Part shown: one piece after another, positions 1 to 11,599 of the stretch
Position numbering within the stretch: position 1 is the first letter of the stretch
How the letters are laid out: each line of letters starts with the position of its first letter
Notes under the pieces: generated by a model
Databases searched by the model: none
Told to the model about the DNA's origin: nothing
The model's input: only the letters and a program-made list of their open reading frames with translations
DNA from: Mytilus californianus
Lineage: Eukaryota; Mollusca; Bivalvia; Mytilida; Mytilidae
DNA: 64,000 bases
NCBI RefSeq assembly: GCF_021869535.1
Contig: NW_026262593.1
Coordinates: 74,032,822-74,096,821 of the forward strand
Reading direction: 5' to 3'
Translations under genes and position numbers: made by a program

Positions 1-164
1 CAGGCATTTTCCGAAAAATATGATGGGTTAGACCTGGTTTATAGCTACTTTAACCTCCCTGTCGTATGACAGTTGTTTATAGTTCCGTTATAATGACACA
101 ATTGAATAAGCAACACAAACGGACATCAAAGTTTAATGTGACAATAATTGGGATCCAAACTTGA

Positions 165-430
165 TGAAACTTCACAGTAATGATGACTGGCATTTTACAA
201 TGTGACATTTGGCTTTGGAATTTCCAAAACGGCTGCCGTTACCATGGAAACAGTGCAAAAAAAGTCAAAATTCTCCAAAAACCTTAAAGAAGAATTTCCT
301 CTCTTAAAATGGTAGGTCAAATCCATTGAAACTTCGATGGTATGTACACTCCAATGTATCAATGTGGCATCTGTCATTAAAATTTTGGAAATGGTCTCTG
401 TTACCATTAAAACAAGCAAAAATGTCAAAA
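165..430. repeat. Degenerate two-copy tandem repeat, period ~163 bp
   Basis: The block beginning with TGAAACTTC at about 165 recurs at about 328, and the following stretches can be aligned (an AATGTG-CA segment, a TTTGGAA segment, a GTTACCAT segment, then A-rich sequence). Open frames across it on both strands follow the repeat and show no protein family, so I read them as chance. Confidence 0.5.
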
Positions 431-539
431 ATTTCAAAAAAAAAAAAAAAAAACTCCCGGACAAAATTAGGTGGAAGAAAAATATTAATAATAATAATAA
501 TAACAATACTGAAAACTTTTTTAAATGTAAATCATATTT

Positions 540-1140
540 TTCATATGGATCTAATATAGCCAGAGGTGTTGGAATATTAATATGTAATAAAAATATTATA
601 ACTGATAATTTTAAATTTGACATTGATGGAAGATTTATTTATGTAGACTGAAATATACATTCAGACTTATTAATGTATATTGTCCAAATAATAAAAGAGA
701 AAGAGTGGAATTTTTGAAAAAAAATTCACCCACATTTTGTATGTGTCAGGAAAATCATATCCGCCGGGGATTTTAATTGTATTATGAATGGCAAGTTGGA
801 TAAGAGGGGAGGTAATCCAAATTTTGGGCAAAAAGGGGCTGATCAGATTAGGGCATTACTTTCTTATTACAGTTTATGCGATTCGTTTAGATATCTTTTT
901 ACTGACAAAGTTTCTTTAACCTGGTGTTCTCATGCTCAAACTATTTCATGTCGTTTAGATAGAATACATATAAGTAGCATTTTTAAACAATATATACATA
1001 ATGTTACTGTAAACGCTACTGGTTGTAGTGATAGTGATGCTGTTATTTTAACCTTTGAAAATATAAAAACTTAACCACTGTTTATTGTTATTGAAAAATT
1101 GATAATGATATTTAACAAGATAAACCTTTTAGAAACGCGT
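540..1140 (+). pseudogene. LINE ORF2 endonuclease fragment (copy A, 5' part)
   Basis: Frame-broken remains of the apurinic-type endonuclease of a non-LTR retrotransposon. Visible motifs are SRGV-like ARGVGILI near 560, GDFNCI near 770, TWCS followed by CRLDRI near 920-965, and SDSDAVILTF near 1030, where the catalytic SDH of this family has become SDS. The order and spacing match L1/Tx1-type endonucleases. Several frameshifts and stops rule out function. It continues into the linker and reverse transcriptase fragments downstream. Confidence 0.7.
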
Positions 1141-2878
1141 TCAAAAATATTTTGTTAAATTTAATTGATGATTTGGATGGAGATCAAGATCTTTGGTCAA
1201 TTTGTAAAGATAACATAAAGTTATTTATTATTTATTATTGTAAACGAAGGAATAAAATTAAACGTAAAATTATACATGAATATGAACAACAATTATATAG
1301 ATTACAAAAACATGAGCAGTCTAACCCTTGCGAATATATAGAACAGGTAAAGGCCATCAAACAGTTGATACACGAATTTCAAAAAGATAATTTTCAAGGT
1401 TCAAAAATTCTTTCAAAAGCTAACAGTTCTGAATAATCGTCCAATATAAAAAAGAAGATGTGGTATGATTGCCAATGAGACAACTCTCCACAAGAGACCA
1501 AATGACACAGAAATTAACAACTATAGGTCACCGTACGGCCTTTAACAATGAGTAAAGCCCATACCGCATAGTCAGCTATAAAAGGCCCCGAAATGACAAA
1601 TGTAAAACAATTCAAACGAGAAAACTAACGACCTAATTTATGTACAAAAATTGAACGAAAAACGAATATGTAACAAATCAACAGACAACCATTGAATAAC
1701 AGGCTCCTGACTTGGGACAGGCACATACATACAGAATGTGGCGGGGTTAAACATGTTAGCGGGACTCCAACCCTCCCCCTAACCTGGGACAGTGGTGTAA
1801 CAGTACAACATTAGAACGAACTATAAAAATCAGTTGAAAAAGGCTTAACTTATCAGATGGATACAAATAGAAATACATATAACAAAAACACAGAGTGGAC
1901 GTGGCCGGGTACTTGTATATCCCAACAACAAAAAAATACTAAGTACAGATCTGAGAGTACTCGGTTACTGACAGCTAGTTCAAAGCCAGTACCAACTAAT
2001 AAAAAAATATCATGCATCTAAGACTAAATCCAAGTTCTTTTTTCAACTTGAAGCTAACAGAGGAGGGGAAAAATTAATTACAAAAATTGAGGAAAATTCA
2101 AAACATTTTTCAACTTCGGGCGATATTATAGACCAGTTTCGGGATTTTTATACCACTGTATTCACTACAGAAGGTATTGATAATAAACTTTGTGATTTGT
2201 TTTAGAAGATTAACCAAAATTGAGTGAATATGACAAAAATTTTATTGACGAACCTTTTATAAAAGATGACATTTTAAAAGCTCTCAAAGGTATGGAGAAT
2301 TCCTGGTCCAGATGGTCTATCTGAAAAATGTTATGTAACTTTTTTAAATTTTGTGTCTGATTTTTTACTTGATATGTATAATAATATATTTAAAGAAAGT
2401 ACTTTGCCTGATGATCAGAAACTATCATATCTAACACTTATATGTAAAAAATCCAGAAAAATCTCATATTTTAAAGCTGTATCGACCGATATCACTGTTA
2501 AATGTTAACGTCAAGATTATATCCAAAATTATGAATAATAGATTTATGAATGTCATGCATGTTTTGATACATCCGGATGAGACATGTGCCGTTCGTGATC
2601 GATCAATTCTTGATAATGCTCATCTTTTAAGGAATATCTCTGGTTTGTCGAACAAAAAACTCTGTGCCTTTGTTGGTCTTGAAAGCGTATGATCGTGTTG
2701 AGTATGATTTTCTTTTTGAAGCGTTAGCTATATATAGAAAAGTATGATTTTGGTCCAAATATTATTAAATGGATCAAAATTGTATACACTGATATTTCTT
2801 CTTCTGGTATAGTTTATAATTGTATATACTATGATCCTTTAGTCATTGAGTCGAGGCGTAAAACAGGGATGCCATTGT
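1141..2878 (+). pseudogene. LINE ORF2 linker and reverse transcriptase fragment (copy A)
   Basis: Continues the same element. The linker (WSICKDNIK, then RRNKIKR and a helical segment) spans 1152-1436, and after a 584-bp inserted repeat the coding similarity resumes at 2034. RT landmarks are an RSILDNAHLL motif near 2600, a frameshifted block resembling LKAYDRVEYDFL near 2680-2720, and RGVKQGC near 2850. The copy stops there, before the catalytic YADD-type motif, and is joined directly to minisatellite sequence. Confidence 0.7.
1445..2028 (+). mobile_element. Interspersed repeat R1, full-length copy inserted in the LINE
   Basis: Starts TATAAAAAAGAAGATGTGG and runs about 584 bp. It is flanked by the 5-bp direct repeat TCCAA (1440-1444 and 2029-2033). 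The related LINE copy at 3.57-4.42 kb has a single TCCAA and no insertion at the same point, which defines both ends. Further copies or pieces of this repeat lie at 18.3, 30.7, 31.6, 32.5, 32.9, 34.3, 35.7, 40.0, 46.9, 49.7, 50.1, 61.1 and 63.3 kb. It encodes nothing recognisable. Confidence 0.75.
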
Positions 2879-2904
2879 AGTAGAAAAGTAATGCAAGATT
2901 TATT

Positions 2905-3235
2905 TGTTGTTAATTTTGTTGTTGGTTGTTGTCTTATTGACGTCTATGTAACCTTTTTCACTGTTTGCGTTGTAAGTATACTGCCTTATTCATTCCTAAG
3001 TAACACTTTTCACTATTTGCTTTGTAAGGGTGTTCTTTCATTGGCGTATATGCCACAGTGTTGTTTTATTATTGAAGTTATCAGTGTACTGTGTCGTTGA
3101 CGTTTATGACACATACTCTTTTAATATATGGTAAGTTTGGGTATGGTTTCCTAAACGTAACTGTCACATCTCTTTTCCATTTGCGTCGTTAGGGTTATGT
3201 CTAAATGACGAATATGCGAAGTTTTCATTGATGTT
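2905..3235. repeat. ~55-bp minisatellite, first block
   Basis: Imperfect copies of a unit that carries a TTGACGTATATGCCACA-like core, a T-rich spacer and a GCGTCGTTAGGGTACTGTCT-like segment. Frames across it give only low-complexity residues and are not genes. The same order of variant units is found again at about 4800-5080, so this block was duplicated together with the LINE fragment. Confidence 0.7.
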
Positions 3236-3565
3236 TCTCCTGACACAGTAAGACAAGCGCGGGAGGGGAGGAGGACAGTATAGGCCCTGGCAAGACGAGT
3301 GCGGATGGGGTCAGGACGAAGTTAGTATCCCCCCTTTGCAAGACAAGTGTTGTAGGGAGCAGGATGTAGATGATATGGATATGACATCCGGACATTAAAT
3401 ACTTCGAAGAGCTTTGCTCCATTTCATTATTGTTTCATGTCACAAAATTTGTTTAATATTTATAAATCATATTGTTGTTTAATAAATTTCATATGTACAT
3501 GTGTCTGTATATATATAAGTTTTCCTTTTCAAGTAACATAAGTCATAAAAATGGATAAATATAAA

Positions 3566-4417
3566 GTTGCAAGAATAAAATTAAACGTAAAATTATACAT
3601 GGATATGACCCACAAAAGATTACATTGACATGCGCAGTCTAACCCTGGCGAATATATGGAACAGGTAAAGGCCATCAAACAGTTGATACATGAGTTTTAA
3701 AAAGATAATTTTCAAGGTTCAAAAATTCGTTCGAGAGCTATTTTTTAGACAATTCTGAATAACTGTCCAAGTTCTTTTTTCAACTTGAAGCTAATAGAGG
3801 ACGGAAAAAATTTATTACAAAAATTGAGGAAAATTCATAACATTTTTCCACTTCTGGTGATATAGACCAGTTTCGGAATTTCATACCACTTTATTCACTA
3901 CAGAAGGTATATATAGTAAACTTTGTGAATCTGTTTTTAGAAGATTTACCAACATTGAGTGAATCAGACTAGAATATAAATGATAAACTTTTTACAAAAG
4001 ATGAAAATTTTAAAACCTCTCAAAGGTATGGAGAATAATTAGTCTCCTTGTCCAGATGGCATATCTAATGAATTGTATGTAACTTTTTTTGATATTGTGT
4101 CTGATGTTTTACTCGATATGTAAAATAATATATTTAAAGAAGGTACATTGTCCAATGATCAGAAACTATCATATATAACACTTATAATGTATGTAAATAT
4201 CCAGAAATATCTCATCTATTAAAGATGAATCGACTGATATCACTGTTCAATGTTGACGTCAAGATTGTATCCATAAATATCACCAATAGATTTATGACTG
4301 TCATTTATGTTTTGATACATCCAGATCAGACACTGATATTTCTTCTTCTGATATAGTTAATACTAGTAATCTTATATTGGATCCTTTTCCGTTGACTCGA
4401 GGCGTAAACAGGGATGC
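3566..4417 (+). pseudogene. LINE ORF2 fragment (copy B)
   Basis: Second copy of the linker and RT part of the element at 1.25-2.88 kb, in the same orientation. It lacks the R1 insertion, and relative to copy A it lacks about 200 bp between the ATACATCC segment (near 4316) and TGATATTTCTTCTTCTG (near 4336). It ends at the same CGAGGCGTAAA-CAGGGATG boundary. Many stops; no function expected. Confidence 0.65.
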
Positions 4418-4484
4418 GGTTTATGTTCCTTGTAGCATGTACTAGTTCTGGAACCGTTTGCTAGAAAAGTAATGCAATATTTAT

Positions 4485-6195
4485 TTGTTATTATTTATGT
4501 TGTTGGTTGTTGTTTTGTTGACGTCTATGCCACCATTTTCACTATTTGCTGCCTTATTCATTTCTAAGTCACATTTTTACTGTTCGCTGCCTTATTCATT
4601 TCTAAGTCACATTTTCACTATTGACGTATATGCCACATCTTTCTTTAGTTCTTGTGTCGTTAAGGTTGTATATCATATTACATAACTTTTTTTTATTATC
4701 TGCGTTGTAAGGGTATAGTCTCATTTACGTTTATGCCACATCTTTTTCCGTTTGAGTACTGTGTCCATAGCGAATATGGAGGAGGATTGGGTTTGTTTGT
4801 AATGAATTTTGGGGGCGGCTTATGGACGTCTATGCCACCTTTTTCACTATTTGCGTTGTAAGTATACTGCCTTTTTCATTCCTAAGTCACATTTTCACTA
4901 TTCTTTCATTGCCACATTGTTGTTTTATTATTGATGTCGTCAGTGTACTGTGTCATTGACGTATATGACACATACTCTTTAAAGATCTGTGTAGCTTGGG
5001 TATATTTTCTAGACGTTAATGTCACATCTCTTTCATTCGCGTCGTTAGGGTTCTGTCTTAATGACGAATATGCCATGTTTCATTAATTGCGTTGTTATGA
5101 AACTGTCTCGATGACACATAAGACTTTTTTCACAATTTACTGTCTAAGGGTAGTCTCTCATTGACGTTGAAGCCACATCTTTTTGTTTTATTATTGGCCT
5201 CGTATGACACATTTTGTCATTGTTTGTGTCGTTTGAGTTCTGTTTTCCTGACAAATATGCCACATTTGTGTTTATTTTTTTATGTGCACTGTACTGTATC
5301 CTTGACGGATATGCACATCTTTATTACAATTTGTATCGTTGAAGAACTGTGTCATTGATTTATACGGCACCTCTTGTTTGTCGTTTGTGTTGTTCGGTAC
5401 TGTATCCTTGACCGTAATGCCACATTTTCTTTATTTGTGTTGTTAGGGTACTGTCTCAGCATTCACGGTTATGCCACATCTTTCTTGTATTATTTGTTTT
5501 GTCAGGGCATGGTCTGATTGACCTATATGCTATATTTTTTTTCGCGTCGTTAAGGTACTGTCACATTGACAAATATGCCACAACTTATGATTGATTTGTA
5601 TCGTAGGAGTACTATGTCAAAGATATATACGAAACATCCTATTTCAGTATTTATTTTAAAAACCTATATGCCACAACATTGTTTTTATTATTTGTGTCGT
5701 TTGAGTTATGTGAAGTATGTGCCACACCATTTTACCGTCTTTGGAGTACTGTCTTATTGTCATTAATATCACATTATTCAACAACTTGCGTCGTTAGTGT
5801 ACTTTCTTGTTGGCGAAAATGCCAGTTTTTTTTATCATTAGTGTCGTTGGTCTACTGTCTCATTGACGTAGATAACACATTTAAAAAAAAATGATTTGTT
5901 ATTGGAGTAACGTCTTATTCCGTATATGCAACCTTTTTTAATTATTTTTGTCTTTGGGGTACTCTTTGTGTATATGTAATATTTTCTTCTCTTACCTCAT
6001 TCACTATTTGTGTTGTGAGGATACTGTATCGCTGATGCACAGAAATGTAAATGTCACTTTTTACACTAGTTTGAGCATGTTTAATGTAATGATACTTTCT
6101 CATTGACGAAAATGACACAAGTTTTTTTTATTATTTGCGTCATGGGAGTATGGTGTCAGTAGGTTTAATGCAACATATTTTCCGACTTTGTTTCG
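4485..6195. repeat. ~55-bp minisatellite, main array
   Basis: About 30 degenerate copies of the same unit seen at 2905-3235. The conserved core is TTGACG-ATATGCCACAT, alternating with GTCGTTAGGGTACTGTCT. Small blocks with the same motifs also occur at 6553-6665, 7090-7285 and 8140-8235. The short open frames through it are repeat artefacts. Confidence 0.8.
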
Positions 6196-6214
6196 CCAGA
6201 TACTGTCCTGTTTA

Positions 6215-6553
6215 CATCGTTTAACCGTGCTGGTTGTACAAGTACGTAGCAACGTCTGGTCGGAGGACATTAAATCTGATGCCTCATGTCGACATAGCAC
6301 CATGCTCCCTGCACGTTAAGAACCCTTGCAACATTTCTTTGAGGGGTCCGTAAATGGAATGTTGCAAAACACAATTTCTGTCCCAATTCACGTTACCCTC
6401 ATTTTCCAATGACAGTTAATGTATCCCGACTTTAACCCCAGAAAGCCTCTACTTCAGGACTTCTGGACCTTCCTATGGTCTTTATTGTTAATTTGTTATC
6501 TCTGAAAATGAAATAGTGAGCCACTGGACTTTAAGCAACGAACAATCAATCAT
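6215..6553 (+). mobile_element. SINE-like repeat S1, diverged copy
   Basis: Diverged member of a ~420-bp family. It is recognisable by AAGAACCCTTGCAACA, a GAGGGGTCCGTA segment and the terminal GCCACTGGAC-TTAAGCAAC followed by CAATCAATCA. The CAAT-repeat tail suggests mobilisation by a non-LTR element. I did not identify pol III A and B boxes. Confidence 0.65.
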
Positions 6554-6671
6554 TTACGTATATGCCACATTGTTTAATTATTTTTTTTGTATCGTTGAGT
6601 AGTTACCTGACACATCTGTTGTTATTATTTATTTCGTTACAGTACTGTGCCATTGATTTATATGATACATC

Positions 6672-7082
6672 ACTGCCAAAGGTGACTGGGAAGTAGAGAT
6701 ATGATTACCATTGGTCTTCCCCCGAACGGCAGTGGAACCCTCGCCTAAGTGGGGCGTCTGTTTGGCTGTGCCGGATGATCAAGTATGCAACCACTATCGG
6801 TCAGAACGGGGACGTTAAATCCGATGTCTCGTGTTGAGAGAATGCCACGCTCTTTGCGCCTTAAGAACAACTCAACAACTCTTTGGGAGGTCAGTAGGTG
6901 GCCTATTGCAAGGCCAAATTTATGTCCCTATCAAATACACCCTCTTTTTCCAGTGGCAGTACGAATTTCCCCGACCTTGGCTTCTTTTGTAAGACCTATC
7001 TATTGTATTTATTGTTAACTTGTTCTCGTCCTGAACATGCATGTAATGTTTGCCATTGGACGTTAAGCAACGGACAATCAAT
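6672..7082 (+). mobile_element. SINE-like repeat S1
   Basis: Near full-length copy running from AAGGTGACTGGGAA to the CAATCAATG tail. Other full or nearly full copies are at 12.1, 13.3, 14.25, 14.8, 50.7, 57.3 and 58.2 kb. Open frames through these copies (such as those with an FGCAGC-like stretch) recur only because the repeat recurs. Confidence 0.75.
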
Positions 7083-7283
7083 GTCCCGTTAACCTATTCC
7101 ACATTTTCATATTCTATGGAGTTATGTTTGATTGACGTTTATGCCACACTTTCTTTAGTGATTCTGTCTGAAAGGTTGCATATCATATGCTATACCTTTT
7201 TTATTATCTGCATCTCAATAACGAATATTCTACATCTAATTTTTCTGTTTGAGTACTGTGTCCTTGGCGTATATGACACGTCA

Positions 7284-8140
7284 CCAGTGTCTGGGCAGAA
7301 AGTTGATGAACCAGGGGTATGTCAAAGAACGTCGCGTCATTTTTTCTAAAAAAGTTCATCGGAAGGTACCAATACCTTGTTGATAAATATTCATTATCAA
7401 CTTCACAAATAATACACGATGGTCTTGTAGTATAGATTATTGGTACTGACGTTGTTTATCATCTTAATAACATGTTATACTATTCTTTTATTTGTCTTTA
7501 TGAATATACTGTTCAGTCTGTTTTCATTGATATCCATTTGACGTGGCTCGGTACTTGTACATCTCGTCATTATGTTATTGTTCTATGATAATTCTCGTAT
7601 TTTGTCTTTCATTTTTGCTAATGTGCTTTGTCTATATGCCTTTTTATGTTTGTTTGATACATATATGACGTGGCTCTGTACTTATACATCCCGTCATTGT
7701 ACCATGGTAAATTTGTGTATTCTTGTCTTTCAGTTTTTGCTTATATGCTTGGTCTACAGGTCATTGTGTGCTTCCTTGTTTATACATATTTGTTTGTTTT
7801 TATGTGATTAAGATTATAACACAATGTTGACTGATGTACCCCTATTTTTGACATTTTTACCTATTATGTCTGTTTGTTTTGTTCACATATCGTTATCAAT
7901 ATAATGGAATTTGATGCGACTGTCATACAAGTGAGAGGTTTAGCTAGCTTTAAAACTAGGTTTAATCCACCATTTTCTACATAAGAAAATGCTTGTACCA
8001 AGTGTCAGGAATATGACAGTTGTTATCCATTCGTTTGATGTGTTTGAGCTTTTGATGTTGCCATTTGATTAGGGACTTTCCTTTTTGAATTTTCCTCGGA
8101 GTTCAGTATTTTTGTGATTTTACTTTTTATGTTCCTTTGT
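7284..8140 (+). mobile_element. Retroelement 3' end: RT C-terminus plus long 3' tail
   Basis: With one frameshift, 7284-7434 encodes RKLMNQGYVKERR, then KKFIGRYQYLVDKYSLSTSQ and a stop. This aligns with the RT C-terminus intact at 59.5-59.9 kb (RKLLNQ, RKFYGRHHELVDRYGITVSQ). About 700 bp of 3' tail follow, including the TTTAGCTAGCTTTAAAAC and CGTTTGATGTGTTTGAGC segments. The same tail is found at 27.8-28.6, 45.6-45.75, 53.1-53.3 (minus) and 56.56-57.02 kb. My best family guess is Penelope-like; the catalytic core is not present here. Confidence 0.6.
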
Positions 8141-8235
8141 GTCGTTTGGTTACAGTCTCATTCACATATGTCACATTTGTTTTGTTATATATCCTTGGAG
8201 AAATGCATCATTGGTGTAGTTTTTTTTTAATTATT

Positions 8236-9140
8236 TGTGCGGACGTGAAATATTAATGGTTGGTTCCAGTGAAAAAATAATCGTGCAGTTGTTAAAATAT
8301 CATTCATATTTAGGAACAGACAAATAAAAAAAATGATGTACATTAAAGTCTACAGAAATTAACTGGAAGTGGGGCGGAGTTGCTGTTATTTCGGAGGATA
8401 TACACAGCAGAATACAAGTGACACATAAATATTCAAAAGTTGTTCTATTTTTCTAAACATTCGTATAGAATTGTTTTATTTCGAGGACAGATTAAGATAT
8501 AGGACATAGATAAATAATAAAATTAAAAGAATAATCTTTATTTTAAAAAGTCAAATCCCCACAGGTTAAAATGCAAAAAATATATTACATAAAAAGCATA
8601 AAACACACGAAAAAAAGTTCTGAACGAGGCAGGTTAATAATATGCAAATGGGTTTCAAAAAGATGCTCTGAAATATATTTTCAGTTTTAACCATCACAAC
8701 CCAACCGGCAAACAGAAGTAAACCAAGAATAACATGTCTTTAGCCTAAGCAAACTTTCTCTAAAATTTCATATATATATAGGTGTAAGACCACCAATTCA
8801 CTCCCTCTAATTTAGAACGTAAAAGTAGCCCTACTCTGACACAAAATAGTGCTTTTGAAGTCATAGTTTACTTGAACCAACCAACAAATTTGCAGAAATG
8901 AAACGTTTAGTGAAAGAGTTGTTTTGTTGTCGCAAATTAAATTTAAGCGGTAATCATATTTAGACCATTTTGGGCCAAAATTTACGTCTATATCTTATAT
9001 TGAACTTTTAAGAAAGCTTTATAGTAATTACATAAAATAATTCATAATTGATTAAGTTGAATTTGTATTCGGTAGATAACACACAAACAAATACAATCCA
9101 TTTCGAATGACTCAATGAAAAAAAAACAAATCTGAATTCG
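8236..9140. other. AT-rich sequence without a gene
   Basis: No coding signal was seen on either strand. It lies downstream of the minus-strand NHL exon, so part of it may be 3' untranslated region; an AATAAA on the minus strand is near 8540. Confidence 0.4.
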
Positions 9141-9149
9141 AATAAAATA

Positions 9150-9295
9150 ATTCATTTTCATTTATGTTCGTTTCGTTTTTACGTCCAAAAAACCAACCTT
9201 TCCGTCATTTATATTACAAAATTTCCTTCATTTATATTACAAACATGCACAATATTTTCTAATTTGTTAAAATAAATTCCAAACAAGAACAGTTT
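9150..9295 (-). pseudogene. Degenerate second copy of the last NHL blade
   Basis: On the minus strand this stretch gives GIYFNKLENIVHVCN followed by broken frames and VFWT. It resembles the end of the exon above it (GIYFDKQNKILLVCN, then FLFDV). The surrounding non-coding sequence also resembles 9535-9695, including the GAATGACT and TTATTCAT stretches. I read it as a decayed partial tandem duplication of the gene's 3' end. Confidence 0.45.
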
Positions 9296-9604
9296 TTCTT
9301 ATTCGGATTTTTTATTTTTTTTAATTTCCATATTGAAATATTTATGGAACAAAAGAATGATCAAATGTTTTTAAAATGCGTAAAAAATAATATTCGAACA
9401 ACATTAATGAAATACAAAAGCCGAGGAAAATTAAAGTTACATTTTCAAAAACAAGTATAATCTTTCTGTAATTTTGTTTTCAATTTAGTTAGATTGATAG
9501 TAAAGAAAACAAAAATAAAAAAAAGTTATTGTGAATGACTAAATGCACAAACAGATCCGAGTCCGAATGAACTCATTGTCTGAAAGAATTATTCATGTTT
9601 ATTT

Positions 9605-10425
9605 TTACTTCTGTTTTACGTCAAAAAGAAAAGCATCATCATCATTACAAACAAGCAGAATTTTATTTTGTTTGTCAAAATAAATTCCCCACGGCTCTTT
9701 CAATCCATCTGATTTAGTAAGAAGTTCTCTATAATGTACACCATCATCTTATACAACCACTACAGTGTGTGTCCTCTCATTAGTCACATACACATTTCCC
9801 TCATTATCTGTTGCCACAACACCTAAATCTTGAAATTTATCCTTTTTAAACTTCCAAATTAACTTGCCATCTAACGAGCAGCAGTATATTGATGTATCAT
9901 CTCTACAAACCAACCTGTCTCTGTCTACTGTAATGTCGCCGATAACGTCTGAAGGTAAAGGTATAGTACGTATTACTTTACCTGTCAGGTCCATCACATG
10001 TATTATACTCCTACCAATAACCACGTACAGGTTATTATCATTATATGATATTCCGTAGCAGCGGTCACTGGTGTTGATTGTACTGGTGACAGAACGTGTA
10101 GATATATTTATTATCAGTATGGTTTTGTTATATCTACAGGATACGGCTACAGTATTAATATTTACCACTGTCATATAATATAGTCTATAGGACAGAGGAA
10201 TGTGATGGATATCAGTACCGTCTGTATTACAAATAATAAGTCGGTTATTAAAACTGTCGGTAAACACTAATGTATTGCCTGTTTTGATACAGCTAATAAT
10301 CATCGGATTTTCATTCTTTGCCTTTTTTATATTAATCTGTTGACGTAAAATGTCAGAAACAGGAAGGCTGGTTTTGACAGATGATTGATCCTGAACGAAT
10401 GGTTCTTCTTTGTTTGGTTCAATTT
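9605..10425 (-). CDS. Terminal exon of an NHL-repeat (TRIM-like) protein, with an in-frame stop
   Basis: The exon begins after a good acceptor (TTATTTCAG at 10426-10434 on the minus strand) and encodes a ~40-residue linker and then beta-propeller blades. The repeated pattern is hydrophobic strands with turn motifs such as CNTDGTDIH, DLTGKVIRT, SLDGKLIWKF and VATDNEGNVYVTN. This is typical of the C-terminal NHL domain of TRIM2/3/56/71-like proteins, which usually binds RNA or protein partners. A TAA at 9749-9751 interrupts the last blade. The same frame then stays open for 47 more codons (YRELLTKSDGLKEPWGIYF and on to FLFDVKQK) to a TAA at 9605, so the stop looks like a point mutation or a sequence error rather than the natural end. 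RING and B-box exons were not found in the window. The short frame on the opposite strand is a shadow. Confidence 0.72.
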
Positions 10426-10439
10426 CTGAAATAAATAAT

Positions 10440-11590
10440 CAATTATTGATTTGGTTATTTCAACAATTGATTGCTTAATCTATAATGCAGTTTATAGCTA
10501 AAAGTGATTGAATGTTGTAATATTTCTTATGTTTTGCATAATATAATACTCTGTAATATTGAATTTTTCAAGACCTCAAATTTTCTCTCGGATGTTAACG
10601 ATTTATAAGAGTGTTATTTTCAATTTTAACAACTCGAGCTTAGCATGATTTGACAACATCATATAATCAAAGGGAAATTGAAAAAGTGTAAATATGACAG
10701 AGATTGTAAAACAGATTAATGTAGAGCATAGTAATGTACTGGACATACCAATGCAGTGGGATAATATGTTTTTTTGACCTACCTATTTAAAATCATGTGC
10801 AAGATAATAAAAAAAAAATATGTATATGCTTCCTTTGTCCTTATCCCAGGGGAAGTGATTTCTTTACATACGTGTCGCTGGAATAGGTCCTTTTTATGTG
10901 TCAAATATATCAGTGGGTTGCAATTTCACCATGTGAATGGGTCAGTATTTTTTTATATTTCAATAGAATATCTGTATATATGTTTTAACCGCTTTTAAAT
11001 CAAATAAAGATGTATTAAAATGCACTGATAACTAAGAAATATATGAACGGGTTATAAATTTGTCATGAAATATATTCATGTGTCGTGATTTTTACAAGGG
11101 GGGGGGGTTTGAAATACCAGCTGCGCTGCACGTCTGTACCCACAGTCCCATGTTGACACACCCCATCCCCCTTTTGTGGTCCTTACTTTCTTGAACTTTA
11201 TTTAGCATGTATTGTTTTTTTTTTGTTAACATCCGTATTTAATGGGTCGAAATTAAGTAGAAATACATCGACTGTGTTGACTAGTGGAGGGTTTTTTTTT
11301 CAATTTTAAATTGTCTCACTTTACAGAACTTGCATTTTAAATGTATTCTTAATTTGTTCTCGTCTAGAAAATGAATGAAATATTTGCCACTGAACGTAAA
11401 GCAAACAACAATTAATCGTGTGATCTTTTAATTACCAGTCAGAAAACATGTCTCTTCGGATTGTGGTGGCCGATGTTTAGTGTCGTTCAAAATATTCTTC
11501 ATGAATAAAACTTTTTTTTAATGGAGGGAAAATGAAAATCAAAATTATTCACATCTAAGTAAATGATGTCTTTCGTTACTAAAATTCCTG
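10440..11590. other. Presumed intron, AT-rich; one SINE tail
   Basis: No coding exon was recognised. A run of G residues is present near 11097-11108. A 5'-truncated S1 tail (AATATTTGCCACTGAACGTAAAG) occupies about 11340-11415. Confidence 0.35.
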
Positions 11591-11599
11591 GTATGGAGC

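Noticed and set aside
195-623. 142-codon minus-strand frame
   Set aside because: Dominated by poly-Leu and poly-Phe from A-rich tracts and a tandem repeat, with no protein features.
4485-5890. Series of 60-70-codon Cys/Phe-rich frames
   Set aside because: All lie in the ~55-bp minisatellite and show its periodicity.
4485-6195. Possible CRISPR-like array
   Set aside because: The units diverge throughout, spacers are not distinct from repeats, and the genome is clearly eukaryotic.
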